The position numbers were made by a program, and so were the translations under genes. Positions 25,625 to 32,592 of a DNA stretch of 36,705 bases are shown one piece after another. The number at the start of each line of letters is the position of its first letter. The first letter of the stretch is position 1. The notes under the pieces are model-generated. The model made no database searches. It had not been told where the DNA came from and saw only the letters and a list, made by a program, of their open reading frames with translations. Source of the stretch: Crocinitomicaceae bacterium (lineage in GTDB: Bacteria; Bacteroidota; Bacteroidia; Flavobacteriales_D; Crocinitomicaceae); the NCBI GenBank assembly GCA_003512365.1, contig DORI01000095.1, positions 4,127-40,831 on the forward strand. Reading direction: 5' to 3'.

Positions 25625-26062
25625 TTATTCTTTTGTTTCACGTGAAACAAAATTTAACAAATATTCATTTTCTTTGCTGGTCATAACCTTTTTCTCTTCT
25701 TCGGTCTTATCCCTATAACCAACTAGATGAAGAACGCCATGATAAACAACACGTATCAATTCTTCTTTAGCTACCACTTGAAGGCTCTTTGCGTTGTCTA
25801 AAACACGATCGATTGATATAAACAAATCGCCACTAACCGTCTGAATATCAGAGTAATCAAACGTTATTACGTCTGTATAATAATCGTGATTTAAATATTT
25901 TTTATTAATTTCTAATAAATAATCATCAGAGCAAAAGATCAATGTTACATCGCCACACGTTTTACTCTCCATTGCTATTAACACTGGTAAAGAATGAACA
26001 AAAAATTCCGGATTAACACCCGGAATTTTCATTATGCCATCAATGTTTTCGATGTAAATCAT
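25625..26062 (-). CDS. ybeY: Endoribonuclease YbeY (rRNA maturation factor)
   Basis: A 145-residue protein of the UPF0054/YbeY metalloenzyme family, acting in 16S rRNA 3'-end maturation and ribosome quality control. The metal motif reads H108-GVL-H112-LVGYRD118: the first two His are present, but Asp replaces the third His of the HGxLHLxGYDH motif. I recall a GYxDKTEEE form in other Bacteroidota, so this is probably a lineage variant. The conserved Arg86 (SIDRVLDNA) is present. It overlaps the preceding ATPase gene by 4 nt. Its last codons (F-V-S-R-E-T) are written by a perfect parS site. Confidence 0.92.
   Translation of the reverse strand: MIYIENIDGIMKIPGVNPEFFVHSLPVLIAMESKTCGDVTLIFCSDDYLLEINKKYLNHDYYTDVITFDYSDIQTVSGDLFISIDRVLDNAKSLQVVAKEELIRVVYHGVLHLVGYRDKTEEEKKVMTSKENEYLLNFVSRETKE
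25634..25649. promoter_or_regulatory. parS site, perfect 16/16 match, inside ybeY
   Basis: TGTTTCACGTGAAACA, identical to the universal bacterial parS consensus. It starts 34 bp from the neighbouring site and lies within the last codons of ybeY. Confidence 0.93.
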
Positions 26063-26472
26063 TTATTAAAATACATGTTGACGCTATTACCTGGTGCATC
26101 AAACTCTACTTCGTCTGCTAAATTCTTCATTAAGAAAATACCCCTACCATTTTCTTTTAATAAGTTTTCCGGTGAAGTGGGGTCTGGTAAGTTGGTATAA
26201 TCAAAACCATTGCCTTGATCCATGACATTAAAACAGAAGCTGCTATCATCATCACCAACAGACACCTCTACAGATAGGTCTCTATTCATTCCGTTACCGT
26301 GCTCGATGGCATTATTAACCGCTTCCGTAACAGCTATTAACACATTACCGTATGCGTCTTCCACAACACCGAGTTTTTCACAAACACTACCCACTAAAGC
26401 CTCTACATCAACCAAGGAGTTATAATCAGTCGGTAAATGTATTTTTTCAATAATACTATAGCCTTCCTTCAT
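26059..26472 (-). CDS. RsbW/SpoIIAB-like ATP-binding protein (GHKL anti-sigma-type kinase)
   Basis: A 137-residue stand-alone HATPase_c domain. The N-box is AVTEAVNNAIEHGNGMN, the G1 box DQGNGFDYTNLPDP and the G2 box GRGIFLMKNLADEV. This is the form of the anti-sigma-factor serine kinases RsbW/SpoIIAB rather than a full histidine kinase; no His-phosphotransfer domain is present. No anti-anti-sigma (STAS) or sigma-factor gene is adjacent, so its partner is unknown. It is 12 nt downstream of the DUF4175 gene and overlaps ybeY by 4 nt. Confidence 0.88.
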   Translation of the reverse strand: MKEGYSIIEKIHLPTDYNSLVDVEALVGSVCEKLGVVEDAYGNVLIAVTEAVNNAIEHGNGMNRDLSVEVSVGDDDSSFCFNVMDQGNGFDYTNLPDPTSPENLLKENGRGIFLMKNLADEVEFDAPGNSVNMYFNK

Positions 26473-26484
26473 TTACTTGTGCTA

Positions 26485-29400
26485 TTAATTTCTATTGAAA
26501 TATTCACTCGCTTTATCCTTATAATATCTATTGTAAAAAGGATCCACCGACTTAATAATTTCAACTTGTTTTAGTTTAAGCTTGTTATACTCCTCAAATC
26601 GAATTTGGTTACTAACTGGGTGATCTTTTCCGGATTTTGACTCTCTTTTTTCTTCAAATCCTCGTTCCATAATAGCTTTTTCGCTTTCTAAAAGCCTTGT
26701 TAGAATCTGTTTTTGTCTGTTAATCAATTCATTACCAAAATTTTTGTTTATTAGGTCCTTTTCTTGTTTTTCTAATTCATTTATGAGTGGATTCAATTTG
26801 TTTCCTTGTCCTTGTCCTTCTTTGTTTAGTTCGTTTCTGAGTTGCTCAAGTTTTTGTCTTATCGCTGTTTGCTCTGCTGCCATCTTTGCAATCTGTTTAT
26901 TTCCTAAGCCTAACATATTCTGACCTCCTTCTGACGGTTTGTTTCCTGGTTGATCTCCTGGTTTTGAGCCTCCTGGATTCATTCCTTTTTGCATCTGCTC
27001 AAGTTGTTGTTTTATCATTTCCTTCATGTCACCAGGAGATGATGACCCGGGTTTCGGCCTGCCTCCACCTGGATTACTACATTGACCAGACCCTTCCATC
27101 TGACTTTGCATTTGACTTTGCATACTTTGAAGGGCTTCGTTTAACAATAACGCCAAGTTATTATAAGCCGTCATAACTGCTTGTTGATTTCTGTTTATTG
27201 CTCCTTTATTATGATTATCAATATTATCTATTACTTGTGTGTGATTCAGAGAGATGGTGTTTAACTCCTTGTCAATAAATGTGGCTATAGGCGCCTGACG
27301 TTTAGCTAAAGACATTAAACTATCACGGACAATCTTTGTATCGTCAATTATTCGTCTTTGTCTACGCCCGTATTTTGTGTATGATGGGTCTTTCGTGCTT
27401 ACCCTTGTAAAATCAAACATGTTCTTTTCTTGATCAAAACTTAAGGTCATCAAACTCTCCAAAAGTGCTCTTATAGCATCCATATCCTCTGTTTGCTGCT
27501 TCTTATTCGCTTGTTGCTGCTTCTGGTCTAAACTCATTGCTAACTGCTCCATTTCATCGGCTGCAGACTTCTGTTTTTCTCCTGCTTTTTTATCTTTTCC
27601 CTCACCTAATTTATCTTTTGCTTCTTTTAAATCATTTGAAATCTTTTCTTTTATTTCATTCATGTCTCCAAGTTCCATTGGTCGGCTTAATTCTTTATTG
27701 AGTTGCTCTAATTCATTCAAATCTTCTTTAAGCTCAGAGAATTTTTTATTTATCTCGTCTTGTTTCTTCTCTGCTGATTCTTTTGTGGTGTTTTTCTTTT
27801 CAATATCTTCTTTTAATTCTTTTTGCTCTTCGGCTAAATTTTTAAGTTCTTTTTCGATATCATCAATTTTTTCATTAACCTGCATTTTTTTCAACATTTC
27901 AAGGCTTCTGTCTAATTGCTTTTTCATGTCGTCAGCTGACTGATTAATTTGCTCCATTTTTTCTTTTAGATCTTCTTTATTATTCTGCTCCAATAATTTT
28001 TCTAGGTCCTCTAAAAGTTTTTTTAACTCATCATCCATAACCTCCTCCAACAACTTCTCAAGCATTTCTTGTTTCTCTAATAACTCTTTATCTAATTCAG
28101 ATAATTGGTTCTTTTCAGAAAGGCTTTGCTCCATTTCTTTTTTTAGTTGATCAAGAGATTCTATAAGATTCTTTTGTTCTTCTTTAAGTTGATTTACCTG
28201 ATTCAATTTATTCCAATCACTTGATTTTGAATTCATTGACTCTTTCTTCAGTTTTTCGACATTCTTCTGGAAATCTTTAGTTTTTTTCAAAAGCGTTTCT
28301 AAATCTTCCTTTGACTTTTCTTGTTGTTCGCTTCTCTTTTCATTCAATTCTTCTAAACTTGGTAATTTATAAGTTGACATTGTTGATTTGGTCGTTTTTT
28401 TACCGTTTACACCATCATTATCCGAAACACTAAAATAATATTCTATTCTATCGTTAATTTTTACCTGTTCCCTTCTAAAATCTACAGCAAAATCAAAAGA
28501 AACTTTAGTCCCTGAAACTGGTTTTACTAAAAGTTTAGTTGACCTTCTGTTACCATTTTCAGAAATTACAGAATAATTAAAATATAAAGAGGTTAATCCA
28601 TAGTCGTCATCTGCTTCACCTGAGAAATAACGCACACCTTCTGAAATAGAATCAGCGATTTCCTGAATTGCTATAGTAGGAAAGACGTCTTTAGTTACAG
28701 ATATGTTGTGTGAACTACTATCTTTTTTATTCGTGAATTTATTAGTGTACAATAATCCTAATTTTGTATCTTGAGTAACTGTTGAGCTTTTAGTAAAACC
28801 GTTTTTTGATTCTATTACTGATTTATTTTGCCAATTAACCTCGCATTTATTAGTGTTTTTTAAAATTACATTCCAGGTAATTTTTGTTCCCTCCGGAACA
28901 ACCAAATCACCAACATTTTGTATTATTTCATTGCGTTTTGCTAAATAAGAAGGATACTCTAATTGTGCTTCTATCTTACCAATCAACGACTTTCCTGTTA
29001 CATTTAAAAAATAATCACTACTTGTATATTCACCCGATTTGAAATAAAACACAGATGACTTTTTAGCTTTTCTTATCCAATACCTAAATGTGTTTTTTGT
29101 AACTCGCTCCATTAAAAAGGTTCCGTTTTCACAAACAAGATAAACTTGCTCTGGTATTTTTTTCCCTTTTAAAGCAATCACTACTTCAGCATCTTGTCCC
29201 TCTTCAACAGTTAAATTAGTAGATTGTAATTCAAAAGTAAAAGGAACAAACTCTTCGTTGTAATTAACAATTCTGTTGGTGGATTCTGTTATAAAATCCG
29301 GTGTGAATATGAGTAAGGTAAAAAACAATAAAAAGACAGGAATAACGTACGGAAGAAATTTCTTGTTTTCAGAAAACTTAATTGCAGAAACAAAAGGTAT

Positions 29401-29823
29401 TTTCAAAAGGTTTTCTGTTCGTTGTTGAATACTCGCTTTTAACAATTCTATATTACCATTTTGTTGATCTATTTCGTGCTGTAATTGAAATGTATTCTTC
29501 AATCTATCATCTATTTCTGGAAAAAATTTTCCAATAACGTCAGCCGCCTGAAATCTCGTTAATCTGGGTCCAAAGGATAATAATTTCAGTAAAGGAAACA
29601 AGATAAAATATCCAAGAATTAAAGCATTAGAAACTATAAAAACATAAAATAATATTGCCCTTCCCAAACTTTTAAATTCATTAAAATACTCTAATCCAGC
29701 TGTTATTAAAAATGAGGCAACCAATAATGCAGAAAACAGTAATAAACCTTTAATGATTTGATTTTGATAATATTTCCTAATAAAGGAATCAACTTGGTCA
29801 ATAAGTTTATCAAATGAATTCAT
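26485..29823 (-). CDS. DUF4175 family large membrane/coiled-coil protein
   Basis: A 1112-residue protein. Three membrane helices are near residues 24-46, 56-78 and 158-176. A predicted beta-rich extracytoplasmic part follows (about 180-490), then a long Glu/Lys/Leu-rich coiled coil (about 490-750), a conserved region with RRQRRIIDDT and, near residue 930, a Gly/Pro/Ser-rich low-complexity segment (GGGRPKPGSSSPGD and GGSKPGDQPGNKPSEG). The architecture and the neighbourhood (RsbW-like ATPase, ybeY, mnmG) match DUF4175 proteins of Bacteroidota; the function is unknown. It is first in the operon leading away from the AT-rich gap at 29824-30398. Confidence 0.88.
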   Translation of the reverse strand: MNSFDKLIDQVDSFIRKYYQNQIIKGLLLFSALLVASFLITAGLEYFNEFKSLGRAILFYVFIVSNALILGYFILFPLLKLLSFGPRLTRFQAADVIGKFFPEIDDRLKNTFQLQHEIDQQNGNIELLKASIQQRTENLLKIPFVSAIKFSENKKFLPYVIPVFLLFFTLLIFTPDFITESTNRIVNYNEEFVPFTFELQSTNLTVEEGQDAEVVIALKGKKIPEQVYLVCENGTFLMERVTKNTFRYWIRKAKKSSVFYFKSGEYTSSDYFLNVTGKSLIGKIEAQLEYPSYLAKRNEIIQNVGDLVVPEGTKITWNVILKNTNKCEVNWQNKSVIESKNGFTKSSTVTQDTKLGLLYTNKFTNKKDSSSHNISVTKDVFPTIAIQEIADSISEGVRYFSGEADDDYGLTSLYFNYSVISENGNRRSTKLLVKPVSGTKVSFDFAVDFRREQVKINDRIEYYFSVSDNDGVNGKKTTKSTMSTYKLPSLEELNEKRSEQQEKSKEDLETLLKKTKDFQKNVEKLKKESMNSKSSDWNKLNQVNQLKEEQKNLIESLDQLKKEMEQSLSEKNQLSELDKELLEKQEMLEKLLEEVMDDELKKLLEDLEKLLEQNNKEDLKEKMEQINQSADDMKKQLDRSLEMLKKMQVNEKIDDIEKELKNLAEEQKELKEDIEKKNTTKESAEKKQDEINKKFSELKEDLNELEQLNKELSRPMELGDMNEIKEKISNDLKEAKDKLGEGKDKKAGEKQKSAADEMEQLAMSLDQKQQQANKKQQTEDMDAIRALLESLMTLSFDQEKNMFDFTRVSTKDPSYTKYGRRQRRIIDDTKIVRDSLMSLAKRQAPIATFIDKELNTISLNHTQVIDNIDNHNKGAINRNQQAVMTAYNNLALLLNEALQSMQSQMQSQMEGSGQCSNPGGGRPKPGSSSPGDMKEMIKQQLEQMQKGMNPGGSKPGDQPGNKPSEGGQNMLGLGNKQIAKMAAEQTAIRQKLEQLRNELNKEGQGQGNKLNPLINELEKQEKDLINKNFGNELINRQKQILTRLLESEKAIMERGFEEKRESKSGKDHPVSNQIRFEEYNKLKLKQVEIIKSVDPFYNRYYKDKASEYFNRN

Positions 29824-29960
29824 AGTGAATTGCTAATTTACGAAATAAAATTTGGCAAAAACCATGCAGTATTTAGTCTCGATGCTTTTAAACAGTTAAT
29901 AAAATTAAATTAAGATTAATTTTTATAAAGTATTTATTGTTTTTATTAAGGTTGTTAATT

Positions 29961-29969
29961 TGTGAATAA
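29961..29969 (-). promoter_or_regulatory. DnaA box TTATTCACA
   Basis: Exact match to TTATNCACA on the minus strand, one base from the strong box TTATCCACA, beside the most AT-rich part of the gap (29891-29950). Confidence 0.55.
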
Positions 29970-30123
29970 CGACACTATTGGTATAAATAGATATATTTTT
30001 GAATAAAATTAGACAAGAAATAAACAATGATGTAATAAGTAATTAAAAGAAATTTAGAGAGTAATAAACAGCTTGTTCAAAACAATTATTGATTACATAA
30101 ATTAGGAATGTTAATACAGCGTT

Positions 30124-30132
30124 TGTGTATAA
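30124..30132 (-). promoter_or_regulatory. DnaA box TTATACACA
   Basis: Exact match to TTATNCACA, same orientation as the box at 29961 and 163 bp from it. Confidence 0.6.
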
Positions 30133-30247
30133 CATATTGATTATTCTTGTAGAAAAATCGATAATGTTTTTTCGTTTTTTAAAACAATATTTGGATTGAA
30201 AAAAATCAATAATAAAACAAATAAAACAATTAGAAGATATTAACACG

Positions 30248-30256
30248 TTATACAGA
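30248..30256 (+). promoter_or_regulatory. DnaA-box-like TTATACAGA
   Basis: One mismatch to TTATACACA, on the opposite strand to the two exact boxes. A weak box at best. Confidence 0.35.
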
Positions 30257-30335
30257 TTATTTAGAAAGACCACATGGATAAAATTATTTTTAAAACATTG
30301 ATAGATAAATAATTACAAAAAACCAAATTCTATAT

Positions 30336-30355
30336 GTTTATAATTTATTATAAAC
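30336..30355. repeat. Inverted repeat with perfect 9-bp arms
   Basis: GTTTATAAT (30336-30344), TT, ATTATAAAC (30347-30355). It lies 27 bp upstream of the rpiB -7 element and at the edge of the putative origin. It could be an operator for rpiB or an origin-binding site. Confidence 0.6.
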
Positions 30356-30382
30356 CAATGAAAGCCAAAAAATCAAATAAAG

Positions 30383-30390
30383 TATTTTTG
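30383..30390 (+). promoter_or_regulatory. -7 element TATTTTTG of rpiB
   Basis: Exact TAnnTTTG match ending 8 nt before the ATG at 30399. No TTG occurs 17-20 nt upstream. A start about 4 nt downstream would give a leader of only a few nucleotides. Confidence 0.4.
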
Positions 30391-30398
30391 AAATAAAA

Positions 30399-30836
30399 AT
30401 GAAAAAAACTATTTCTATCGGTTGTGATCATGCTGGGTATTCTTTAAAATTAGAAATTAAGGAACGACTTGTTAATTTAGGATATGAAGTCCTCGACATG
30501 GGTTGTTATTCAGAAGAAAGCATTGATTATCCTGACTTTGCTCATCCGGTGGCGGATTATGTTGAAAATAATACAGACGCAAAAGGGATTTTAATTTGCG
30601 GTTCTGGAAACGGAATTAATATGGCAGCAAACAAGCATCAAGGCATTAGAAGCGCCCTATGTTGGCAAGTAGAGATAGCTAAATTGGCTCGCGAACACAA
30701 CAATGCTAATATTGTTGCTTTACCCGCAAGGTTTATTTCATCTGAGGAGGCGTTAAAAATAGTTGAAGCATTTTTAAACACTCCTTTTGAAGGGGGGCGT
30801 CACCAAAAGCGCGTTGATAAAATAGCATGCGTTTAA
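30399..30836 (+). CDS. rpiB: Ribose 5-phosphate isomerase B
   Basis: A 145-residue RpiB/LacA/LacB-family isomerase that interconverts ribose 5-phosphate and ribulose 5-phosphate in the pentose phosphate pathway. It shows GCDHAGYSLK (Asp10-His11 region), SIDYPDFAHPVA, the catalytic cysteine in ILICGSGNGINMAANKH (the Cys-type active site), and REHNNANIVALPARF with the conserved His. It is full length and complete. It is the first gene to the right of the AT-rich gap and is transcribed away from it. No operon partner follows on the same strand. Confidence 0.93.
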   Translation: MKKTISIGCDHAGYSLKLEIKERLVNLGYEVLDMGCYSEESIDYPDFAHPVADYVENNTDAKGILICGSGNGINMAANKHQGIRSALCWQVEIAKLAREHNNANIVALPARFISSEEALKIVEAFLNTPFEGGRHQKRVDKIACV

Positions 30837-30908
30837 TTCTAGTTGTTTTTTGGTTAGCCCCCAAATAGGTTTCTCACAGAAATACTTATTTAACTGTTAA
30901 ACAGACAA

Positions 30909-30927
30909 TGTTTTTTATCAAAAAACA
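30909..30927. repeat. A/T hairpin with perfect 8-bp arms
   Basis: TGTTTTTT, ATC loop, AAAAAACA, 72 nt after the rpiB stop. The low G/C content makes it a weak terminator candidate. Confidence 0.35.
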
Positions 30928-30966
30928 ACACACAACAAATTCTTTTTTGTAAAGCAAGGCGTTCTC

Positions 30967-31236
30967 ATGTGTGTGGAGGATAGGTCTTTGTTAGTTTCAA
31001 GGACAGCTGATCCAAAAACCTTTGCCGTCAAAGCTGCACAAGATCAAACACAGCGGTCAACGATTTATTTTTTATTATATTTAGAAAACCCAGAGACATC
31101 AGAACAAGAAAAAGTGGTGATGGATAAATTCCTTATTCATGTAAAACATGTTTATCCTGTCGACTCCTTGTGCTTGGTTGGACTAAATAAAAAAACTACC
31201 CAAAGGAAAGAGAACACAAAATTTGTGGACCATTAG
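30967..31236 (+). CDS. Unrecognised 89-residue ORF, doubtful
   Basis: The protein starts MCVEDRSLLVSR and contains a plausible folded-looking stretch (VVMDKFLIHVKHVYPVDSLCLVGL) but no known motif, signal peptide or membrane segment. It may be the 5' part of a decayed gene: after the A7 run at 31189-31195 the neighbouring frame (K-N-Y-P-K-E-R-E, then GPLERGLILIECGMLFKK) stays open to a TAA at 31281 and then on to 31430. There is no family assignment. Confidence 0.3.
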   Translation: MCVEDRSLLVSRTADPKTFAVKAAQDQTQRSTIYFLLYLENPETSEQEKVVMDKFLIHVKHVYPVDSLCLVGLNKKTTQRKENTKFVDH

Positions 31237-31430
31237 AAAGAGGGTTAATTTTAATAGAGTGCGGTATGTTGTTTAAAAAATAAGCTTATTCTGTTAAAAC
31301 CGATACATTAACAAAAGAAATAAGAAAAAAGTTAGTTTCACTTCCTAGAGGAAAAGAAGTAACAATAACCTCGGTGTGCGAAGACTTGCTTAACAACACT
31401 ATTAGAACAAAACAAAAACCCACTAAGCAA

Positions 31431-32576
31431 TTATTTTATAAGTATTTCAACCCTTCTGTTGGCTTCTTTTTGATCATCATCAACAGGCTGTTTGTACACG
31501 GGTTTGTCAAACCCAAAACCAACCGCAGTAAGGCGATGTTTAGAAATGCCCTCGCTTACCAAGTACTTTAAAATTTGTTTTGCCCGACGAGTAGATAATT
31601 TTGTTGACGATCTTTTCGACCCATCCAAATTCACATGTCCTTGGATTTCAATGGTAACAGTAGGGTTTAACACCATAAAATCACGCAACCTTCGTAGTTT
31701 AGGTAATGACTCGTCTAAAATAACCTCACTCCCCGCTTGAAAATATATTTTATCCAATTTTGCTACAGTTCCACGTTTAATTTTTTTAAGATAAACCGAG
31801 TCTTTTGTGTTTGTTTTACCGTCTGTTTTAAAATAATGGTTTTCAAAGTCTTTTGATAAATACCCTTCTGCATCAACTTTAATTACTCCGTTTTTTACAC
31901 TTCGCGTTATATTCATAAAAAGATCACTTGCCAGGTATGTACCATCCAAATCTGATGAAGAAGATATTACTATTCTTGAAGAAATTGGTTTTTTTGTTTC
32001 TTGATCCAAAACATGAATGGAATAAATGGGTTTACTTTTATCGTAGACAAGATTTAAGCGAAGGGTATCTAAAACCTCATCGCCTTTCATATTAATAGCT
32101 TGAAAATCAACTTGTAAAGAGATGTTACTTTCGTCTTTATCTTTAGAAAAATAAACAATTGTATAAGAATAACCTTTTTCTACGTCTATTTGTGCGTTTT
32201 CAAGCTCACGGCAATTGGTGTTTGGTTTTATAAAAACGGGCACAGCTTTTGTTTCTTCAATTTCCTTACAAGAAGCATTAATATTCGTTCGAACCACAAC
32301 CAAATCAAAAGTATCTAAATAAATTCTACACGAAAGATATAATTTTCCAGACCGAACAGGCTCAAATAAAAACCAGACGTTATTCTTAGAAAGTGTGGGT
32401 TTTTCAACATAAGAACATATATTGGTTTTTTCTACCCCCTTTGCACCAGGAAAAGAAATGTTTAACTCTTGACCTTCAATGATTTTTATCGCTCCTTGAC
32501 AGGTGTTTCTACCTACCGGTTGTTGCGCAAAACCAGTCAATCCAGACAACAGTATTGTTACAATTATTACTTTCAA
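31431..32576 (-). CDS. OmpA-family outer-membrane/peptidoglycan-associated protein
   Basis: A 381-residue exported protein. The signal peptide covers residues 1-17 (TILLSGLTGFA). Residues about 20-170 form a beta-rich domain with several cysteines (TCQGAIKIIEG, TNICSY, NASCKEIEE) that I do not recognise. Residues about 180-260 look like a carboxypeptidase-regulatory-type beta domain (SIHVLDQETKKPISSRIVI). The C-terminal ~110 residues are an OmpA peptidoglycan-binding domain (IYFQAGSEVILDE, IEIQGHVNLDGS, LSTRRAKQILKYL, RRVEILIK). The start is TTG at 32576, as no in-frame ATG precedes the signal peptide. It lies 16 nt after the DUF4403 gene, the last of a three-gene exported-protein operon. Confidence 0.87.
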   Translation of the reverse strand: MKVIIVTILLSGLTGFAQQPVGRNTCQGAIKIIEGQELNISFPGAKGVEKTNICSYVEKPTLSKNNVWFLFEPVRSGKLYLSCRIYLDTFDLVVVRTNINASCKEIEETKAVPVFIKPNTNCRELENAQIDVEKGYSYTIVYFSKDKDESNISLQVDFQAINMKGDEVLDTLRLNLVYDKSKPIYSIHVLDQETKKPISSRIVISSSSDLDGTYLASDLFMNITRSVKNGVIKVDAEGYLSKDFENHYFKTDGKTNTKDSVYLKKIKRGTVAKLDKIYFQAGSEVILDESLPKLRRLRDFMVLNPTVTIEIQGHVNLDGSKRSSTKLSTRRAKQILKYLVSEGISKHRLTAVGFGFDKPVYKQPVDDDQKEANRRVEILIK

Positions 32577-32592
32577 CGTTTTGTATAACGAA

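Larger units (their letters stand above)
29824..30398. other. AT-rich intergenic region, putative chromosomal replication origin (oriC)
   Basis: A 575-bp stretch with no credible gene. I counted 91 G/C in the 480 bases 29881-30360 (19%), far below the flanking genes. It contains two exact matches to the DnaA-box form TTATNCACA (minus strand), one single-mismatch box, and a 20-bp inverted repeat. Flanking genes point away on both sides. parS sites lie about 4.2 kb away and mnmG (gidA) is in the adjacent operon. The rpiB promoter element is at its right end. dnaA is not in the window. Origin function is inferred. Confidence 0.6.
30837..31430. other. Poorly coding region with possible gene remnant
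   Basis: About 590 bp with no recognised gene. It holds an AT hairpin (30909-30927), an unrecognised ORF (30967-31236) and an open stretch in another frame (31196-31430) broken by a TAA at 31281. No clear terminator for either rpiB or the convergent OmpA-like gene is seen. Confidence 0.5.

Noticed and set aside
26886..27176. Plus-strand ORF and others opposite the DUF4175 gene
   Set aside because: Antisense shadows created by the biased Glu/Lys/Gly/Pro codons of the coiled coil; no independent signals.
30043..30273. 76-residue minus-strand ORF inside the AT-rich gap
   Set aside because: Composition is Ile/Phe/Asn-rich as expected from random AT-rich DNA, with no family motif; it overlaps the DnaA boxes and is probably spurious.
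30273..30281. CATGGATAA as a further DnaA box
   Set aside because: Two terminal mismatches to TTATCCACA on the minus strand, too weak to count.
31374..31571. Plus-strand ORF across the OmpA-like gene end
   Set aside because: Its second half is antisense to a well-supported OmpA domain; the first half is treated as part of a possible gene remnant.
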